A stretch of DNA of 64,000 nucleotides from Macrobrachium rosenbergii. Its lineage: Eukaryota; Arthropoda; Malacostraca; Decapoda; Palaemonidae. A program made the position numbers and the translations under genes. The stretch's first letter is position 1. Each line of letters begins with the position of its first letter. The notes beneath the pieces are model-generated. The model did not search any database. It saw only the letters and a program-made list of their open reading frames with translations, and was not told the DNA's origin. Positions 20,710 through 30,028 of this stretch are shown here, one piece after another. Location: assembly GCF_040412425.1 (NCBI RefSeq), contig NC_089781.1, positions 48,225,203 to 48,289,202 on the forward strand, read 5' to 3'.

Positions 20710-21062
20710 CAGTGAACCCCCGTATTCGCGGGGGATGCGTCTCACACCCGCCCCCGCAAATAGCTAAAATCCGTGAATACTTAAAACCCCTCTAAAAACA
20801 CTTAGAACTGCCCATTTTGATAGTTTAAACACAGAAAAACCCTGTAAAAATGCATATACCTGAGTATTTTAATAGTTTTATCACAAAAAGTGCATTTATT
20901 CATGAAAATTATATGAAAATACAGTAATTAGTGAATATTTCTCAGTGAAAAATACTGCGAATGGGCAAATTTTCTGTGAATAATGGCTAGATATGTTCCA
21001 CATAGAAACCTGCGAATGCGTGAGTCCTTGAATCATGAGAACGCGAATACGGGGGCTTACTG
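20710..21062. mobile_element. pogo/Tigger-like MITE, unit 2 (complete)
   Basis: It starts CAGTGAACCCCCGTATTCGC and ends GCGAATACGGGGGCTTACTG. These are near-perfect terminal inverted repeats of about 22 bp, and the element is flanked by TA on each side. Length is 353 bp with no ORF. TIRs of this sort with TA target duplications are typical of non-autonomous pogo/Tigger elements mobilised by an unlinked transposase. Internal CTGCGAAT and CCGTGAAT motifs explain related fragments at 4455, 17455 and 52164. Confidence 0.8.
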
Positions 21063-22336
21063 TATAATTAGCTTGAAGTCAGTGGTCTTCAGCAAGTCAC
21101 AACATACATAGATTAGCATGGGACCCCTATGCTTGTGGGGCCCCTGGGCAACTTCCCAGCATGCCTGTCAATGGTTGTTACCAAGTAGTTACCACAGGTT
21201 GGTGCCACACATACCTTTCTGGAATTATTTTACCATTTGCAATTCATGTACAGTAATTAAAAAATCGTCCAAATATTTTGTAATTCATAATTTTCACTAT
21301 TACCAGCATTTACTTGATTTTAGTGTGAAAAAAAATTACGGTTGATCTTATGGGTTGCAAATGTTAGTTATTTTCTTGAATTTGTGTAGTAACTGTATTG
21401 ATGAGGGGTATTTCGGTATTCATGGAGAACATTTGGTGTCTGTCACAAACATGCAGTGCATAATCAGTAGAGAGATATGGCCATTTGTTGCAGAGAACAT
21501 ATTCTTGTAAGTTCAGCATCAATAGAAATAGCAGAAGTAACCACCTATTAAGTTACCTAACCATATGTAAAATTAAGGACATGAATTATGTTGTGATTGT
21601 TGATTGTAGTATTAAATAAATGAATAGTCATTTCAGTATCCATTTTCAAACAGTGTTTTGTCTAGTGTTGTACACTTTTAAATGAATTACAGATTTATGA
21701 AAGCTAACTTTCATTAACCCTAGAAAGTGTCCATTGGCAAGGGAATCTCTGTTTGCTTAAAGTGTGCCTCAAGTTAGTCATGTATTCTTATTGGTGAGGT
21801 AGACATGAATAATTCTAGGGAGTAGGGTCTTTAGCCATGTATTTCTCATGCTTTATATATTGATTCCAAAGTTCTGGATAAGGGAAATATAAACCAACAT
21901 AGCTTTTGATGTATAACTTACACAACAAAAATACTCCATGAAATTGTCAAATTTAAATGAAATATGTGATTCATTGCAATATTTATCATACAGATTAGTA
22001 TTGATGTGATAAAGTGGAGAGAGGAGAGTGTCAAGAAACTCAAGTATTAGAAATTTGACACTTCAAAAAGAATTTTTCTGAAGTTATGGATAGCCTTAAT
22101 ATTACAATTGGAATGCATGAAAGTTTTGGAAAAGATGCTACTTAAGATACAGTATTGGTATGTAATTTGGCATTTTAGAGTAAAATTCAGGTTACAAATT
22201 TTTTTTTATATAAAATGACATGGATTTTACATTATGGAATTTTTTTCCTCTAACCAAACATAGTATTAAAGTGATGTATAGAGAACGTGTATCTATTGTC
22301 ATTCAAATACAGTAATACCATAAAGAAGAAGAAACA
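21063..22336. other. AT-rich spacer, unit 2
   Basis: No gene is supported. A possible AATAAA at 21615-21620 could end the host transcript. Otherwise I see nothing before the DIRS-B terminus. Confidence 0.4.
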
Positions 22337-22388
22337 GTAAAGGGATTTTGACAAAGGAAAAATCTGTTTCTGAGGGAGGCCCTGTGTC
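22337..22388 (-). repeat. DIRS-B outer terminal repeat, copy 2
   Basis: About 50 bases beginning GGGATTTTGACAAAGG are repeated in inverted orientation at 22746-22795 with few mismatches. It marks the 3' end of the element, followed outwards by AT-rich host-like spacer. Confidence 0.75.
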
Positions 22389-22745
22389 ACCCGGTGAAAT
22401 TCCATTCTTACACGAATTTCTAGGTAGAAATATTGCTAAATATACTAGAGAAAAAAGCTTTCAGGAATGCTGGAGTTACTACCCCCAGATCGAGCATCTT
22501 CAATGAAGACGTCGGTATAACCAAGGGTGAGTGAAGGAATCGCAACCACAGAGCCACACTCGATAGACATCCCCATGTCAAGATCCCCAAGAAGAGTGAG
22601 GGGCCGTACCAGCGCCCACGCTCCCCAGCCCGCCACGCGGCGACTCCAGCGCCATCTGAACTCATTCCAGACTAGCACCACCCCCAGGCTTGGCATGAGC
22701 CAGTAGGGGGCGAACCTGTACCTCAAAATACTCTAGGGGTCACCA

Positions 22746-22840
22746 GGGTGACACGGGCCTCCCTCAGAAATAGATTTTCCTTTGTCAAAATCCCTTTCTG
22801 AGCTCGGCCCCGTCTCACCCGGTGAAATAGTGTCAGAGAA
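22746..22840 (-). repeat. DIRS-B internal complementary region, copy 2
   Basis: The left half is complementary to the 3' outer repeat (22337-22388). The right half, around CACCCGGTGAAATAG, is complementary to the 5' end seen for DIRS-B' at about 32588-32625. In DIRS1 such a region serves as template to join the two ends of the cDNA into a circle. The two halves meet at about 22796. Confidence 0.75.
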
Positions 22841-23394
22841 TCATGCCAAGACTGCAAAGCTACAACAGAATACAAAAGGTAATTGGAAAGAAACACATGC
22901 TATGGAAAAATAGATTTAATTAAAATATCTCAACTATGAAAATTGGGCTTAACTATAGGTAAATACTGGTGGCATAATACACCTCACATCAAAAAGATAC
23001 AATGAAATAGTAAACTTAACCTAGGAACAAGGTAGAAACACCAACATATAGTACAAATAGGGGAAAATAAAAGGCCCCTACCATCCAATAGAATAACCAG
23101 TAATTACAAACTTAAACCTAAGAGCAATGAGATATAATTGAAAGACAAAAATTTTTGAGGTACATGAAGCAAAATAAAAACCGCTTCAGCACCTCTGACT
23201 TAATCTAAATCCACAACATATCAAATCCAAATCACAAGACAAGCAATAATCAGGTAATACCAGTATCGATTATGAGGCAGTGAGGCATGATAGATCCAGA
23301 AAGGCAGGCAGTGAAATAAATGAGGCAGGCGGGCGGGGGGGAAAGGAAAGGGATAAGGATAATTAAGGTGGGGAGATGACACTTCCCACAGCCA

Positions 23395-24023
23395 CTGTAG
23401 AAAATTTTAGAGCTTCGAGTGATTTTAAATAGTGGCGTTTAAACACTAGAGGTGATTTCCATCCTGTATACTTGGTAAGTTCAGCAAAAATCCATATTAT
23501 AAAAATAATTAGTGGAGGTAGCTACTGCTCGGATATCATGAACCTTTGGAACTGAATCTGGGTTAGCTTGTTTAATAAAATACAGAATTTGTTGTCTTAT
23601 AGCATTCAAAGAGAGAGTACCACCTTTCTCCCTGATGAAAAGAGGACCCAACTTAAACTGTGGAGTTCTTTGTAGGTAAGACTTTAAGGTATATACTGGA
23701 CATAATGACTGGTCTTGAGGAAGAGGCACCACCTTCCAGGGGGACCACCTGTCCTGAGGGTCTTCATTCTTAGCTAGGAACGTATGATCAGGGGAAAGGA
23801 GGACTTCTCCGGACAGAAGGAAATTAACATGATCATCACCTCTAGTGAGGGCCGATAGCTCTGAAATTCTGGCACCTGAAGCCAAGCTAATCAGAAACAA
23901 GGTTTTCCTTAACAGATCCAAATATGAGCATAGAGAATTATCAATGTCAGTGGCTAATTTCAAAACATCGTTGAGGAACCAGGTAACGGAAGGAGGGCGA
24001 GTTACTGGTCTCAAACGGTACAT
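23395..24023 (-). pseudogene. DIRS-B tyrosine recombinase catalytic domain, copy 2
   Basis: From 24023 the frame reads through Leu-Ile-Ser-Leu-Ala-Ser-Gly-Ala-Arg near 23880 (first catalytic Arg), Leu-Ser-Pro-Asp-His-Thr-Phe-Leu-Ala-Lys near 23785, and Val-His-Asp-Ile-Arg near 23540 (His-x-x-Arg box). After a small frame break at about 23485 it continues with Gly-Trp-Lys-Ser and Arg-His-Tyr-Leu-Lys near 23425, which holds the expected nucleophilic Tyr. All four signature positions are therefore present, but split by the frame break, and the upstream link to the core-binding domain is broken at 24025. The enzyme would integrate a circular cDNA without target duplication. Confidence 0.75.
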
Positions 24024-24026
24024 GCT

Positions 24027-25529
24027 CTAGGGATGGAGAAAGTATGAATCTGTAAGGTCGATATTAAAACCGTACAAAAATACCTTCTTTAAGGCTGATT
24101 TAGCTGTAGTAATAGTGGCCGGGGCAAGGCCTTTTTCAAACAATGACCTAAAGAAAGTAACTGTTAGGTTGGTTGTCATAGTTTGAGCTCCAGATGCCTT
24201 TAAAAAGGACGCCAATTTTTTGACTGCCGAATCGTACTGTCTGAGAGTAGAATCTCTCTTGTCTGATTCCAAAAACAGAGTGTTGACGGGGTCAATGTTT
24301 GCTCCCTTCTTGGCAGCAAATTTTATAAAGTCCATAAAACCAGTGCATTCTGAATTCTTAAGGAAGCTGACAGTCTTTGTTTGTACTACTTGGGTCAGTC
24401 TGGGTTTGGGTATCTGATGACACCGCAACTTGAGTTCCTGTAGTAGAGGAAACCAGTTGCTCTTCGGCCAATAGGGAGCTACTAGAGCTAATTGGCCGTT
24501 GAATGACCTGAGTTTGTGTAGAACTTTTAACAACATGTTTATTGGAGGAAACAGATATATCCTCTCCCAACAATTCCAATCTATGGACATCGCATCCGTG
24601 GCGAAAGCCTGAGGGTCCAGGTTGGGAGCCACGTAACAGGGAAGCTTGTGATTGCTCTCCGTGGCGAACAGATCCACCTGGAGGCCCGGAACCTGGCGGC
24701 GAATCCACTTGAAGGAGTCCCCGTCCAGAGACCACTCCGTCTCCAACGGAGTAGTCCTGGACAGGGAGTCCGCCACCACGTTCCGCACCCCCGCTAGGTG
24801 GGTGGCTGACAGATGCCAGCCGTGCTTGTTCGCCAAGGAGAAGATAGCTACCATCACCTGGTTTACGCGACCTGATTTGGAGCCGTCCCTGTTGATGCAA
24901 TGAACCACCACAGCGCTGTCCAGCACAAGCCTGATGTGAATCCGGCCGGCGGGGCGAAGTTTCTTGAGTGTTAGAAACACTGCCATAGCTTCCAAGGTGT
25001 TTATGTGAAACTGTTGGAACATTGTAGACCACGTTCCTTGAACTTTTTGTTTTGGTGAGTACCCTCCCCAACCGCTTAATGAAGTGTCCGTGTGGATTAC
25101 CAACGCTGGAGGGGGAAATTGGAGTGAAACCGACTTCGACAGGCCACTGGCTGTGGACCATGGCCGGAGTCTTGTCTTCAAGATTCGCGGGATTGAAGAG
25201 ACCCTGTCTCTGAGCCTGACATTGGCTCGTCTCCGCCACACTCTGTTTATATCTTTTAGTTTCGCTTTCAAAAGCAGGTCCGTCACTGAGGCGAATTGAA
25301 GGGAGCCGAGAATTCTCTCTTGAGACCGGCGGGATGCTGCTTTGTCCCTCAAAAATTTTCTGGTAGCGGCGGCAATCTCCTTCCGCTTGGGTGGCGGGAG
25401 GGACAGTCTGTACGAAGTCAGGTCCCATTGGAGGCCTAGCCACTGGAACCAGGATTCTGGAGTCAGGCGGGACTTCTCCCTGTTCAGCTGAAAGCCTAAC
25501 GACTCCAGAAACTTGATCACTATGGTCAT
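24027..25529 (-). CDS. DIRS-B RT thumb, RNase H and recombinase core-binding region
   Basis: This 500-codon frame is one of the longest in the window. Order from the N-terminus: RT thumb with Gln-Trp-Leu-Gly-Leu-Gln-Trp-Asp near residue 30; RNase H with His-Thr-Asp-Thr-Ser-Leu-Ser-Gly-Trp-Gly near 145 (first Asp), Leu-Glu-Ala-Met-Ala-Val-Phe near 180 (Glu), Leu-Asp-Ser-Ala near 208 (Asp) and Ala-Asp-Ser-Leu-Ser-Arg near 255 (last Asp); Val-Asp-Leu-Phe-Ala-Thr near 290; then the recombinase core-binding part from about 380 (Arg-Gln-Tyr-Asp-Ser-Ala). The RNase H catalytic set appears intact. Upstream it is separated from the RT palm by an in-frame amber codon at 25569-25571. Downstream it stops just before the catalytic recombinase domain because of small deletions at about 24025. 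Confidence 0.8.
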   Translation of the reverse strand: MTIVIKFLESLGFQLNREKSRLTPESWFQWLGLQWDLTSYRLSLPPPKRKEIAAATRKFLRDKAASRRSQERILGSLQFASVTDLLLKAKLKDINRVWRRRANVRLRDRVSSIPRILKTRLRPWSTASGLSKSVSLQFPPPALVIHTDTSLSGWGGYSPKQKVQGTWSTMFQQFHINTLEAMAVFLTLKKLRPAGRIHIRLVLDSAVVVHCINRDGSKSGRVNQVMVAIFSLANKHGWHLSATHLAGVRNVVADSLSRTTPLETEWSLDGDSFKWIRRQVPGLQVDLFATESNHKLPCYVAPNLDPQAFATDAMSIDWNCWERIYLFPPINMLLKVLHKLRSFNGQLALVAPYWPKSNWFPLLQELKLRCHQIPKPRLTQVVQTKTVSFLKNSECTGFMDFIKFAAKKGANIDPVNTLFLESDKRDSTLRQYDSAVKKLASFLKASGAQTMTTNLTVTFFRSLFEKGLAPATITTAKSALKKVFLYGFNIDLTDSYFLHP

Positions 25530-25568
25530 AGCCTTCCGGCACTCCAGAACTGTCGGAGCCCAGATTAT

Positions 25569-26342
25569 CTAATCGTCCAGGTAAGCCGCCAGGGAGATTC
25601 CCCGGGACCGTAGCTGCTGAACGACTGTTTCTGCCAGTTTCGTAAAAATTCTGGGGGCTACATTGAGTCCGAAAGGCATGACTCTGAAGGAGTAGGCTTG
25701 TTTCCCGAGTTTGAAACCCAGGAAGGGAGAGAAGTTCCACGCAACCGGGACGTGATAGTAAGCGTCTGAAAGATCGATAGAGGTGGTGACGGCTCCATGC
25801 GGAAGTAGAGTCCGTACCTGAGCTACCGTAAGCATGCGAAACTTGTCGCATCTTATGTAGCGATTTAGACGTGATAGATCTAGAATCACTCTTTGTTGAC
25901 CGGAATCTTTCTTTGGAACAGTGAACAACCTGCCTTGAAATTTGAGGTGCCTTACTTTCTTTATTGCTCTCTTGTTGAGAAGCTCTGTCACAAAGTCCTG
26001 TAGGGTTTTGGAGGGGGGTTGGTAAAACCTGGTCAAAGGAGGGGGATCCTTGATCCAGCTGCAACCCAGACCTTTGGACACAATGCTGTGTGCCCAGGGG
26101 CTGAAGGTCCACTGGTCTTTGAACCAGTAGAGGCGACCACCTACCTGACTGGTCTCAGTGGGAGGAAGAGGGTTTGCTTCCTCTACCACGGCCTGATTTT
26201 CCCCGAGAGGCGGATCCAGCTCTACCTCTGTATGGGGCGCGACCCCTGCCTCCCCTTGCACTTCTATTAAGGCCGTGAAAGACACCACGGCCCTCATAGG
26301 AGGAGTTGTACGCCGGAGAAGAGACGTACGATGGTGCAGCAA
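25569..26342 (-). CDS. DIRS-B reverse transcriptase palm, ends in shared amber codon
   Basis: The 257-codon frame carries Val-Pro-Lys-Lys-Asp-Ser near residue 148, Val-Ile-Leu-Asp-Leu-Ser-Arg-Leu-Asn near 158, Ile-Asp-Leu-Ser-Asp-Ala-Tyr-Tyr-His near 193 (first catalytic Asp), Val-Met-Pro-Phe-Gly-Leu-Asn near 224, and Tyr-Leu-Asp-Asp as its last residues. The next codon is TAG; the sister element DIRS-B' has TGG there. The frame's first ~60 codons overlap the Gag frame. RT would copy the element RNA in the cytoplasm or in particles. As written the protein ends immediately after the active site. Confidence 0.8.
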   Translation of the reverse strand: MLHHRTSLLRRTTPPMRAVVSFTALIEVQGEAGVAPHTEVELDPPLGENQAVVEEANPLPPTETSQVGGRLYWFKDQWTFSPWAHSIVSKGLGCSWIKDPPPLTRFYQPPSKTLQDFVTELLNKRAIKKVRHLKFQGRLFTVPKKDSGQQRVILDLSRLNRYIRCDKFRMLTVAQVRTLLPHGAVTTSIDLSDAYYHVPVAWNFSPFLGFKLGKQAYSFRVMPFGLNVAPRIFTKLAETVVQQLRSRGISLAAYLDD

Positions 26343-27052
26343 GGGGTTGGGCTGGTTGAACCAGCACGTATTGGTGGGGTTGAGCCTTGGAGGTGGAGGG
26401 TTGGCCTACCGCCGAGACTGGGACAGCTTGAACCACTGTCTGGGGATGAGGCCTCCTTCTCCTGAAGCATTTCCCCGACTTACCCTGGGAACTGCCAGCT
26501 TCGGGAGTTTTCCGTTTGAAGGCGGAAATACCCCACCTAGCGCGTAGGCTTTGATTAGCCCTAGTAGCTTCGCTCAGGACCTTCGAGACTTCGTCCTCTG
26601 GGAAGAGATTAGTTGCCCAGATGGAACTCTTCATGAGCTTATTAGGCTCATGACGAATGGTGGCATCCGCGAAAATGAATTTACGACACTCCAACTTAAC
26701 CATGAAGTCATACAGGTCTGACTGAAAACCTGCCAACAGGGATTTAGCCAGAACCTGGAAGAGCTGTTCGTCTGCGCATGAGACGGCGACCGCCTCTGAC
26801 AGACACAAGGAATTCAAAGACCAGCTCAGTCTGGTCCTTGCCTCGAACTCCGTCTTCAGGAGAGCTTCTGGGAGTTTGGGGCTGCTCACTGAATTCCGAG
26901 GACGCACAGAAGGCATCTAATTTACCCACCGTAAAGGTGGATGGGGCGTCCCTCCAGAACTCCTCACCTCCCGGGAATACCAGGGATGTGGAGTCCGTCT
27001 CCCTGAGCTGAGGCAAGGGTTTGCCTTCGAAGCAGGCCTGGGCCGTCGCCAA
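26155..27052 (-). pseudogene. DIRS-B Gag-like protein, copy 2
   Basis: A 253-codon frame (26916-26155) holds the Ala-Thr-Ile-Arg-His-Glu-Pro-Asn-Lys and Phe-Pro-Glu-Asp-Glu-Val motifs. It ends in a Gly/Arg-rich tail with repeated Arg-Gly-Gly and Arg-Gly-Arg, typical of an RNA-binding DIRS Gag analogue. The upstream frame 27052-26744 overlaps it in another phase, and an indel near 26890 separates them. No Cys-His zinc knuckle is seen in this part. The tail overlaps the RT frame by about 190 bases. Confidence 0.7.
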
Positions 27053-27067
27053 AGCAACTTTATTCAG

Positions 27068-27245
27068 TCAGGGAGTGGGTAACTTGTCTCCTAAGGAGAA
27101 CATGGTATAGTTCCCCTTGAACGGAGTGAGTTTTGTATTCTCCGCTTGCCACTCCGTGAGAGTGCGAAGCAGAGCCGATTGTGCTTGGTCCCTAGGGAAG
27201 ATCACCGTCTCCTTTGGGACCTTATCTGATCGTACCCAGGCTTCC
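27068..27245 (-). pseudogene. DIRS-B Gag upstream part up to fusion point
   Basis: The frame carries Leu-Thr-Glu-Glu-Ala-Trp, Asp-Lys-Val-Pro-Lys-Glu-Thr-Val and Phe-Pro-Arg-Asp-Gln-Ala-Gln motifs identical in arrangement to 30029-30155 of DIRS-B'. Immediately upstream, at about 27245, the sequence switches to antisense-frame DIRS-B' recombinase. The 282-codon frame crossing this point (27916-27068) is not a meaningful fusion protein, because its upstream part is an alternative frame of RNase H. Confidence 0.65.
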
Positions 27246-27375
27246 TCCGTCAGCCTAACGAAGTTTGTACTACTTGTGTCAATCTTGGACTGGGGATTTG
27301 TTTGCGCCGGAGTTTCAACTCTAGAAGAAGAGGAAACCAATTGCTCTTCGGCCAGTTGGGTGCCACAAGTACTAC

Positions 27376-28171
27376 TTAACCTTTGAATGATCTGAGTTTG
27401 TGTAAAACTTTCATTAATAGGTTTATTGGTGGAAACAAATAAATCCTTTGCCACCTGTTCCAGTCTGTTGACATTGCATCCGTGGAGTGAGCTAGAGGGT
27501 CTAGATTGGGAGCAATGTAACACAGAAGCTTGTGGTTGCTCTCTGTGGCAAACAGGTCCACCTGGAGACCCGGTACCTGAAGACAAATCCACTCGAATGA
27601 TGCTTTGTCCAATGACCATTCCGACTCCAGCGGAGTTGTCCTGGATAGTGAATCTGCAATGACATTCCGAACACCTGCTAGATGGGTAGCTGACAGGTGC
27701 CAAAGATGTTTCCTTGCCAGAGAGAAGATTGCAACCATTACCTGATTGATATGGCTCAACATGGAGCCCCCTCTGTTTATGCAATGCACAACTACTGCAC
27801 TGTCCAGTACCAGTCTGATATGAATCTGTCTGGTTGGACGTAGCTTCTTTAGTGTTAGAAATACTGCCATTGCTTCTAGAATGTTGATATGGAACTGGCG
27901 GAATACAGTTGACCACGTTCCTTGAACTTTCTTGTGTTGGGAGTATCCTCCCACCCGCTCAGGGAAGCATCTGTATGGATCACTAATGATGGAGGGGGAA
28001 ATTGGAGAGGCACTGACCCTTGACAAACTCTTGACTGTTGACCACGGTCGAAGCCTCTTCCTCAACACCAGGCGGAATGAGAGACATCTTGTCTCTGTTT
28101 CTGCTGTTGGCTCGTCTCCGCCATACTCTGTTTATATCCTTCAGTTTGGCTTTCAGCAGCAAATCTGTCAC
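27376..28171 (-). pseudogene. DIRS-B' RNase H and linker
   Basis: The frame 28068-27376 shows Gly-Trp-Gly-like and Leu-Glu-Ala-Met-Ala-Val-Phe near 27875, Leu-Asp-Ser-Ala near 27790, Ala-Asp-Ser-Leu-Ser-Arg near 27650 and Val-Asp-Leu-Phe-Ala-Thr near 27550. The overlapping frame 28171-27983 supplies the RT-thumb end. One frame break near 28060 separates the first RNase H Asp region. The protein would continue into the recombinase, but the element is cut at about 27250. Confidence 0.7.
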
Positions 28172-28180
28172 TGACGCGAA

Positions 28181-28992
28181 CTAAAGGGAACCCAGGACCC
28201 TTTCCTGGGTACGACGAGAGGCTCTTTTGTTTTTGAGGAACTGCCTGGTAGCTTTGGCTATTTCCTTCCTTTTGGCTGGTGGAAGTGACAGTTTGTGTGT
28301 GTTTAGATCCCATTGGATTCCTAACCACTGAAACTGAGCCTCCGAACTAGACGGGATTTCTTCCTGTTTATTTGAAAACCTAAGCATTCCAGGAAGCTGA
28401 TCACTATGAATGTTGCTTTTCGACATTCCTTGGCGTTGGATGCCCAAATTATCCAATCGTCCAGGTATGCGGCTAACATAATCCCTTGGGCCCGTAGCTG
28501 TTGGACTACTGTCTCTGCCAGTTTGGTAGAAATCCTGGGCGCTATGTTGAGCCCGAATGGCATGACTCTGAACGAGTATGCTTGTTTCCCTAGTCTGAAC
28601 CCTAGGTAAGGAGAGAAGTTTCGCAATCGGGGACGTGATAATATGCGTCTGAAAGATCTATAGAGGTGGTGATGGCCCCACGGGAAGTAGGGTCCGCACC
28701 TGCGGATTGTAAGCATGCGAAACTTGTCGATTGAATGTATAAGTTGAGACGAGACAAGTCTAGAATTACTCTTTGCTGGATTGAGTCTTTCTTCGGGACA
28801 CTGAACAGACGGGCTTGAAATTTCAGGTGTCTCACTTTCTTTATTGCCTTCTTTTGAAGAAGGTCTTTTACAAAGTCCAGTAAGTCTTTGGATGGAGGTT
28901 GATGGAATCTGACTGGCGGAGGAGGCCCTCTGCTCCAGCTCCATCCCAGACCTTTTCAAACTGTGCTGTGGGCCCACGGACTGAAGGTCCAA
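28181..28992 (-). pseudogene. DIRS-B' reverse transcriptase
   Basis: In overlapping frames (28992-28321, 28835-28602, 28456-28181) the palm motifs are visible: Val-Ile-Leu-Asp-Leu-Ser-Arg-Leu-Asn, Ile-Asp-Leu-Ser-Asp-Ala-Tyr-Tyr-His near 28660, Val-Met-Pro-Phe-Gly-Leu-Asn near 28560, and Tyr-Leu-Asp-Asp-Trp near 28465. The Trp codon after the Asp pair is intact here, unlike in the three DIRS-B copies. Two or three frame breaks make it a pseudogene as written. Confidence 0.75.
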
Positions 28993-29034
28993 CGGTCCCG
29001 GAAGAGATATAACCTCCCGCCTACCTGAGGAGAC

Positions 29035-29800
29035 TCATTGAGTGGAAGAGGACTTACTTCCTCTGCCTCCTCGGCCTCCTCTTCCACGGGAGAGAGGTCT
29101 AGTTGCAGTCCTACCTCTGTAGGCGGCTCTGGCTCTGCTCCCCCTCACATGCCTGTTGTAGCCTCGAAACACCCCTTGGCTTTCAAACGAAGCGTTGAAG
29201 GCTGGCAGAGCAGGGGTTTGCTGAGCCGGCTGCATCAGTACGAACTGCTGCAGAGGCTGAGCTTTGGATGTGGAAGGCTGTCCGATCTGAGAGACCGGTA
29301 CAGCTTGAAGCATAGTTTGAGCCTGGGGTTTCCCAAATCTCATGAACCTCTTCCTTTCCCTGGATTGAGGTCCGGAGGTCTCGGTGGATTTCCTTTTAAA
29401 AGCGAGACCCCAGCGGGAGCGAAGACTTTGATTTGCTCTGGTTGCCTCCGCCAGAACATTATTGACCTCATCCTCAGGGAAGATGTTAGGTCCCCAGATA
29501 GAACTCTTCATGAGTCTATTGGGCTCATGTCTGATAGTGGCGTCTGCGAAGATATGCTTCCGGCAGTTTTGTCTCGCCACTACAAAGTCATAAAGGTCCG
29601 ATTGAAATGATGCTAACAGTGATTTCGTCAGGACCTGGAACAGAGGTTCGTCAGCGTAAGTTAACGCTGTTACCTCTGCAATGGTGATGGAATGCAGGGA
29701 GCAACTCAACCTGCACTTAGCCTCAAACTCCGCCTTCAGAAGGGCCTCCGGAATCTTGGGAAGCTGTTCACTGAACAAGGTGGAGGCACACTGGGTCGAG
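29035..29800 (-). CDS. DIRS-B' Gag-like protein, C-terminal half
   Basis: A 247-codon frame (29778-29035) contains Ala-Thr-Ile-Arg-His-Glu-Pro-Asn-Arg near 29535 and Phe-Pro-Glu-Asp-Glu-Val-Asn near 29480. It ends in an Arg/Gly-rich tail (Arg-Gly-Gly-Arg-Gly-Gly-Arg-Gly), as in DIRS-B Gag. No frame break is visible inside it. It joins the upstream Gag part (30029 onward) across a damaged interval 29800-30028. Confidence 0.7.
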
Positions 29801-30028
29801 TTTACCCACCGTGAACGTGGCAGAGCTCCCGACCAATATTCCAGATCCCGGGGAAAAGGAGGGAGGTGGGATCTGTCTCCCGGAGTTGAGGCAGCGGTTT
29901 GCCCTCTATTCCCGCCTGAATAGTCAATACTACGACCTTAGTTATGCAGGGGTAGGGATAGAGTCACCTACCGAGAACATCGTAAAACTCCTTTAAAGGG
30001 AGTAAGCTTTGTATTCTCGCACTCCCAG
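29801..30028 (-). pseudogene. Damaged Gag interval of DIRS-B'
   Basis: The 230 bases between the two Gag frames match the DIRS-B Gag interval (26880-27080) in pieces, including the Thr-Val-Gly-Lys-Leu context near 29810, but contain stops. It is part of the same Gag gene. Confidence 0.5.

Larger units (their letters stand above)
22337..27245 (-). mobile_element. DIRS1-like retrotransposon DIRS-B, copy 2 (best preserved)
   Basis: Minus-strand element with its 3' outer repeat at 22337-22388, internal complementary region at 22746-22840, tyrosine recombinase (24023-23395), RNase H region (25529-24027), RT (26342-25569) and Gag (27245-26155). The 5' terminal repeat is missing because Gag is fused at about 27245 to the sister element DIRS-B'. 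The overlap of Gag and RT frames (26342-26155) is as expected for DIRS ORFs. It is defective: an amber codon sits next to YLDD and there are frame breaks at 27060, 24025 and 23490. Confidence 0.85.
14481..27583. repeat. Head-to-tail 13-kb duplication, unit 2
   Basis: The second copy starts at CAGTGTCACTG (14481) and runs to about 27583, after which the sequence continues into intact DIRS-B' while unit 1 had jumped back to the start. Several long open frames that are broken in unit 1 stay open here: 500 codons for the DIRS-B RNase H region, 257 for its RT and about 66 for the host exon. That makes unit 2 the better guide to the ancestral sequence, although a few lesions are unique to unit 2. 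Confidence 0.9.

Noticed and set aside
24358..26112. A 584-codon minus-strand frame, the longest in the window
   Set aside because: It is an alternative frame of DIRS-B RT and RNase H. The frames at 25529-24027 and 26342-25569 carry the catalytic motifs instead.
27068..27916. A 282-codon frame that looks like a DIRS fusion protein
   Set aside because: Across the DIRS-B' part it is the wrong frame for RNase H and recombinase; only its last ~60 codons are Gag.
29038..29610. A 190-codon plus-strand frame
   Set aside because: It is the antisense shadow of DIRS-B' Gag, which carries the conserved motifs on the minus strand.
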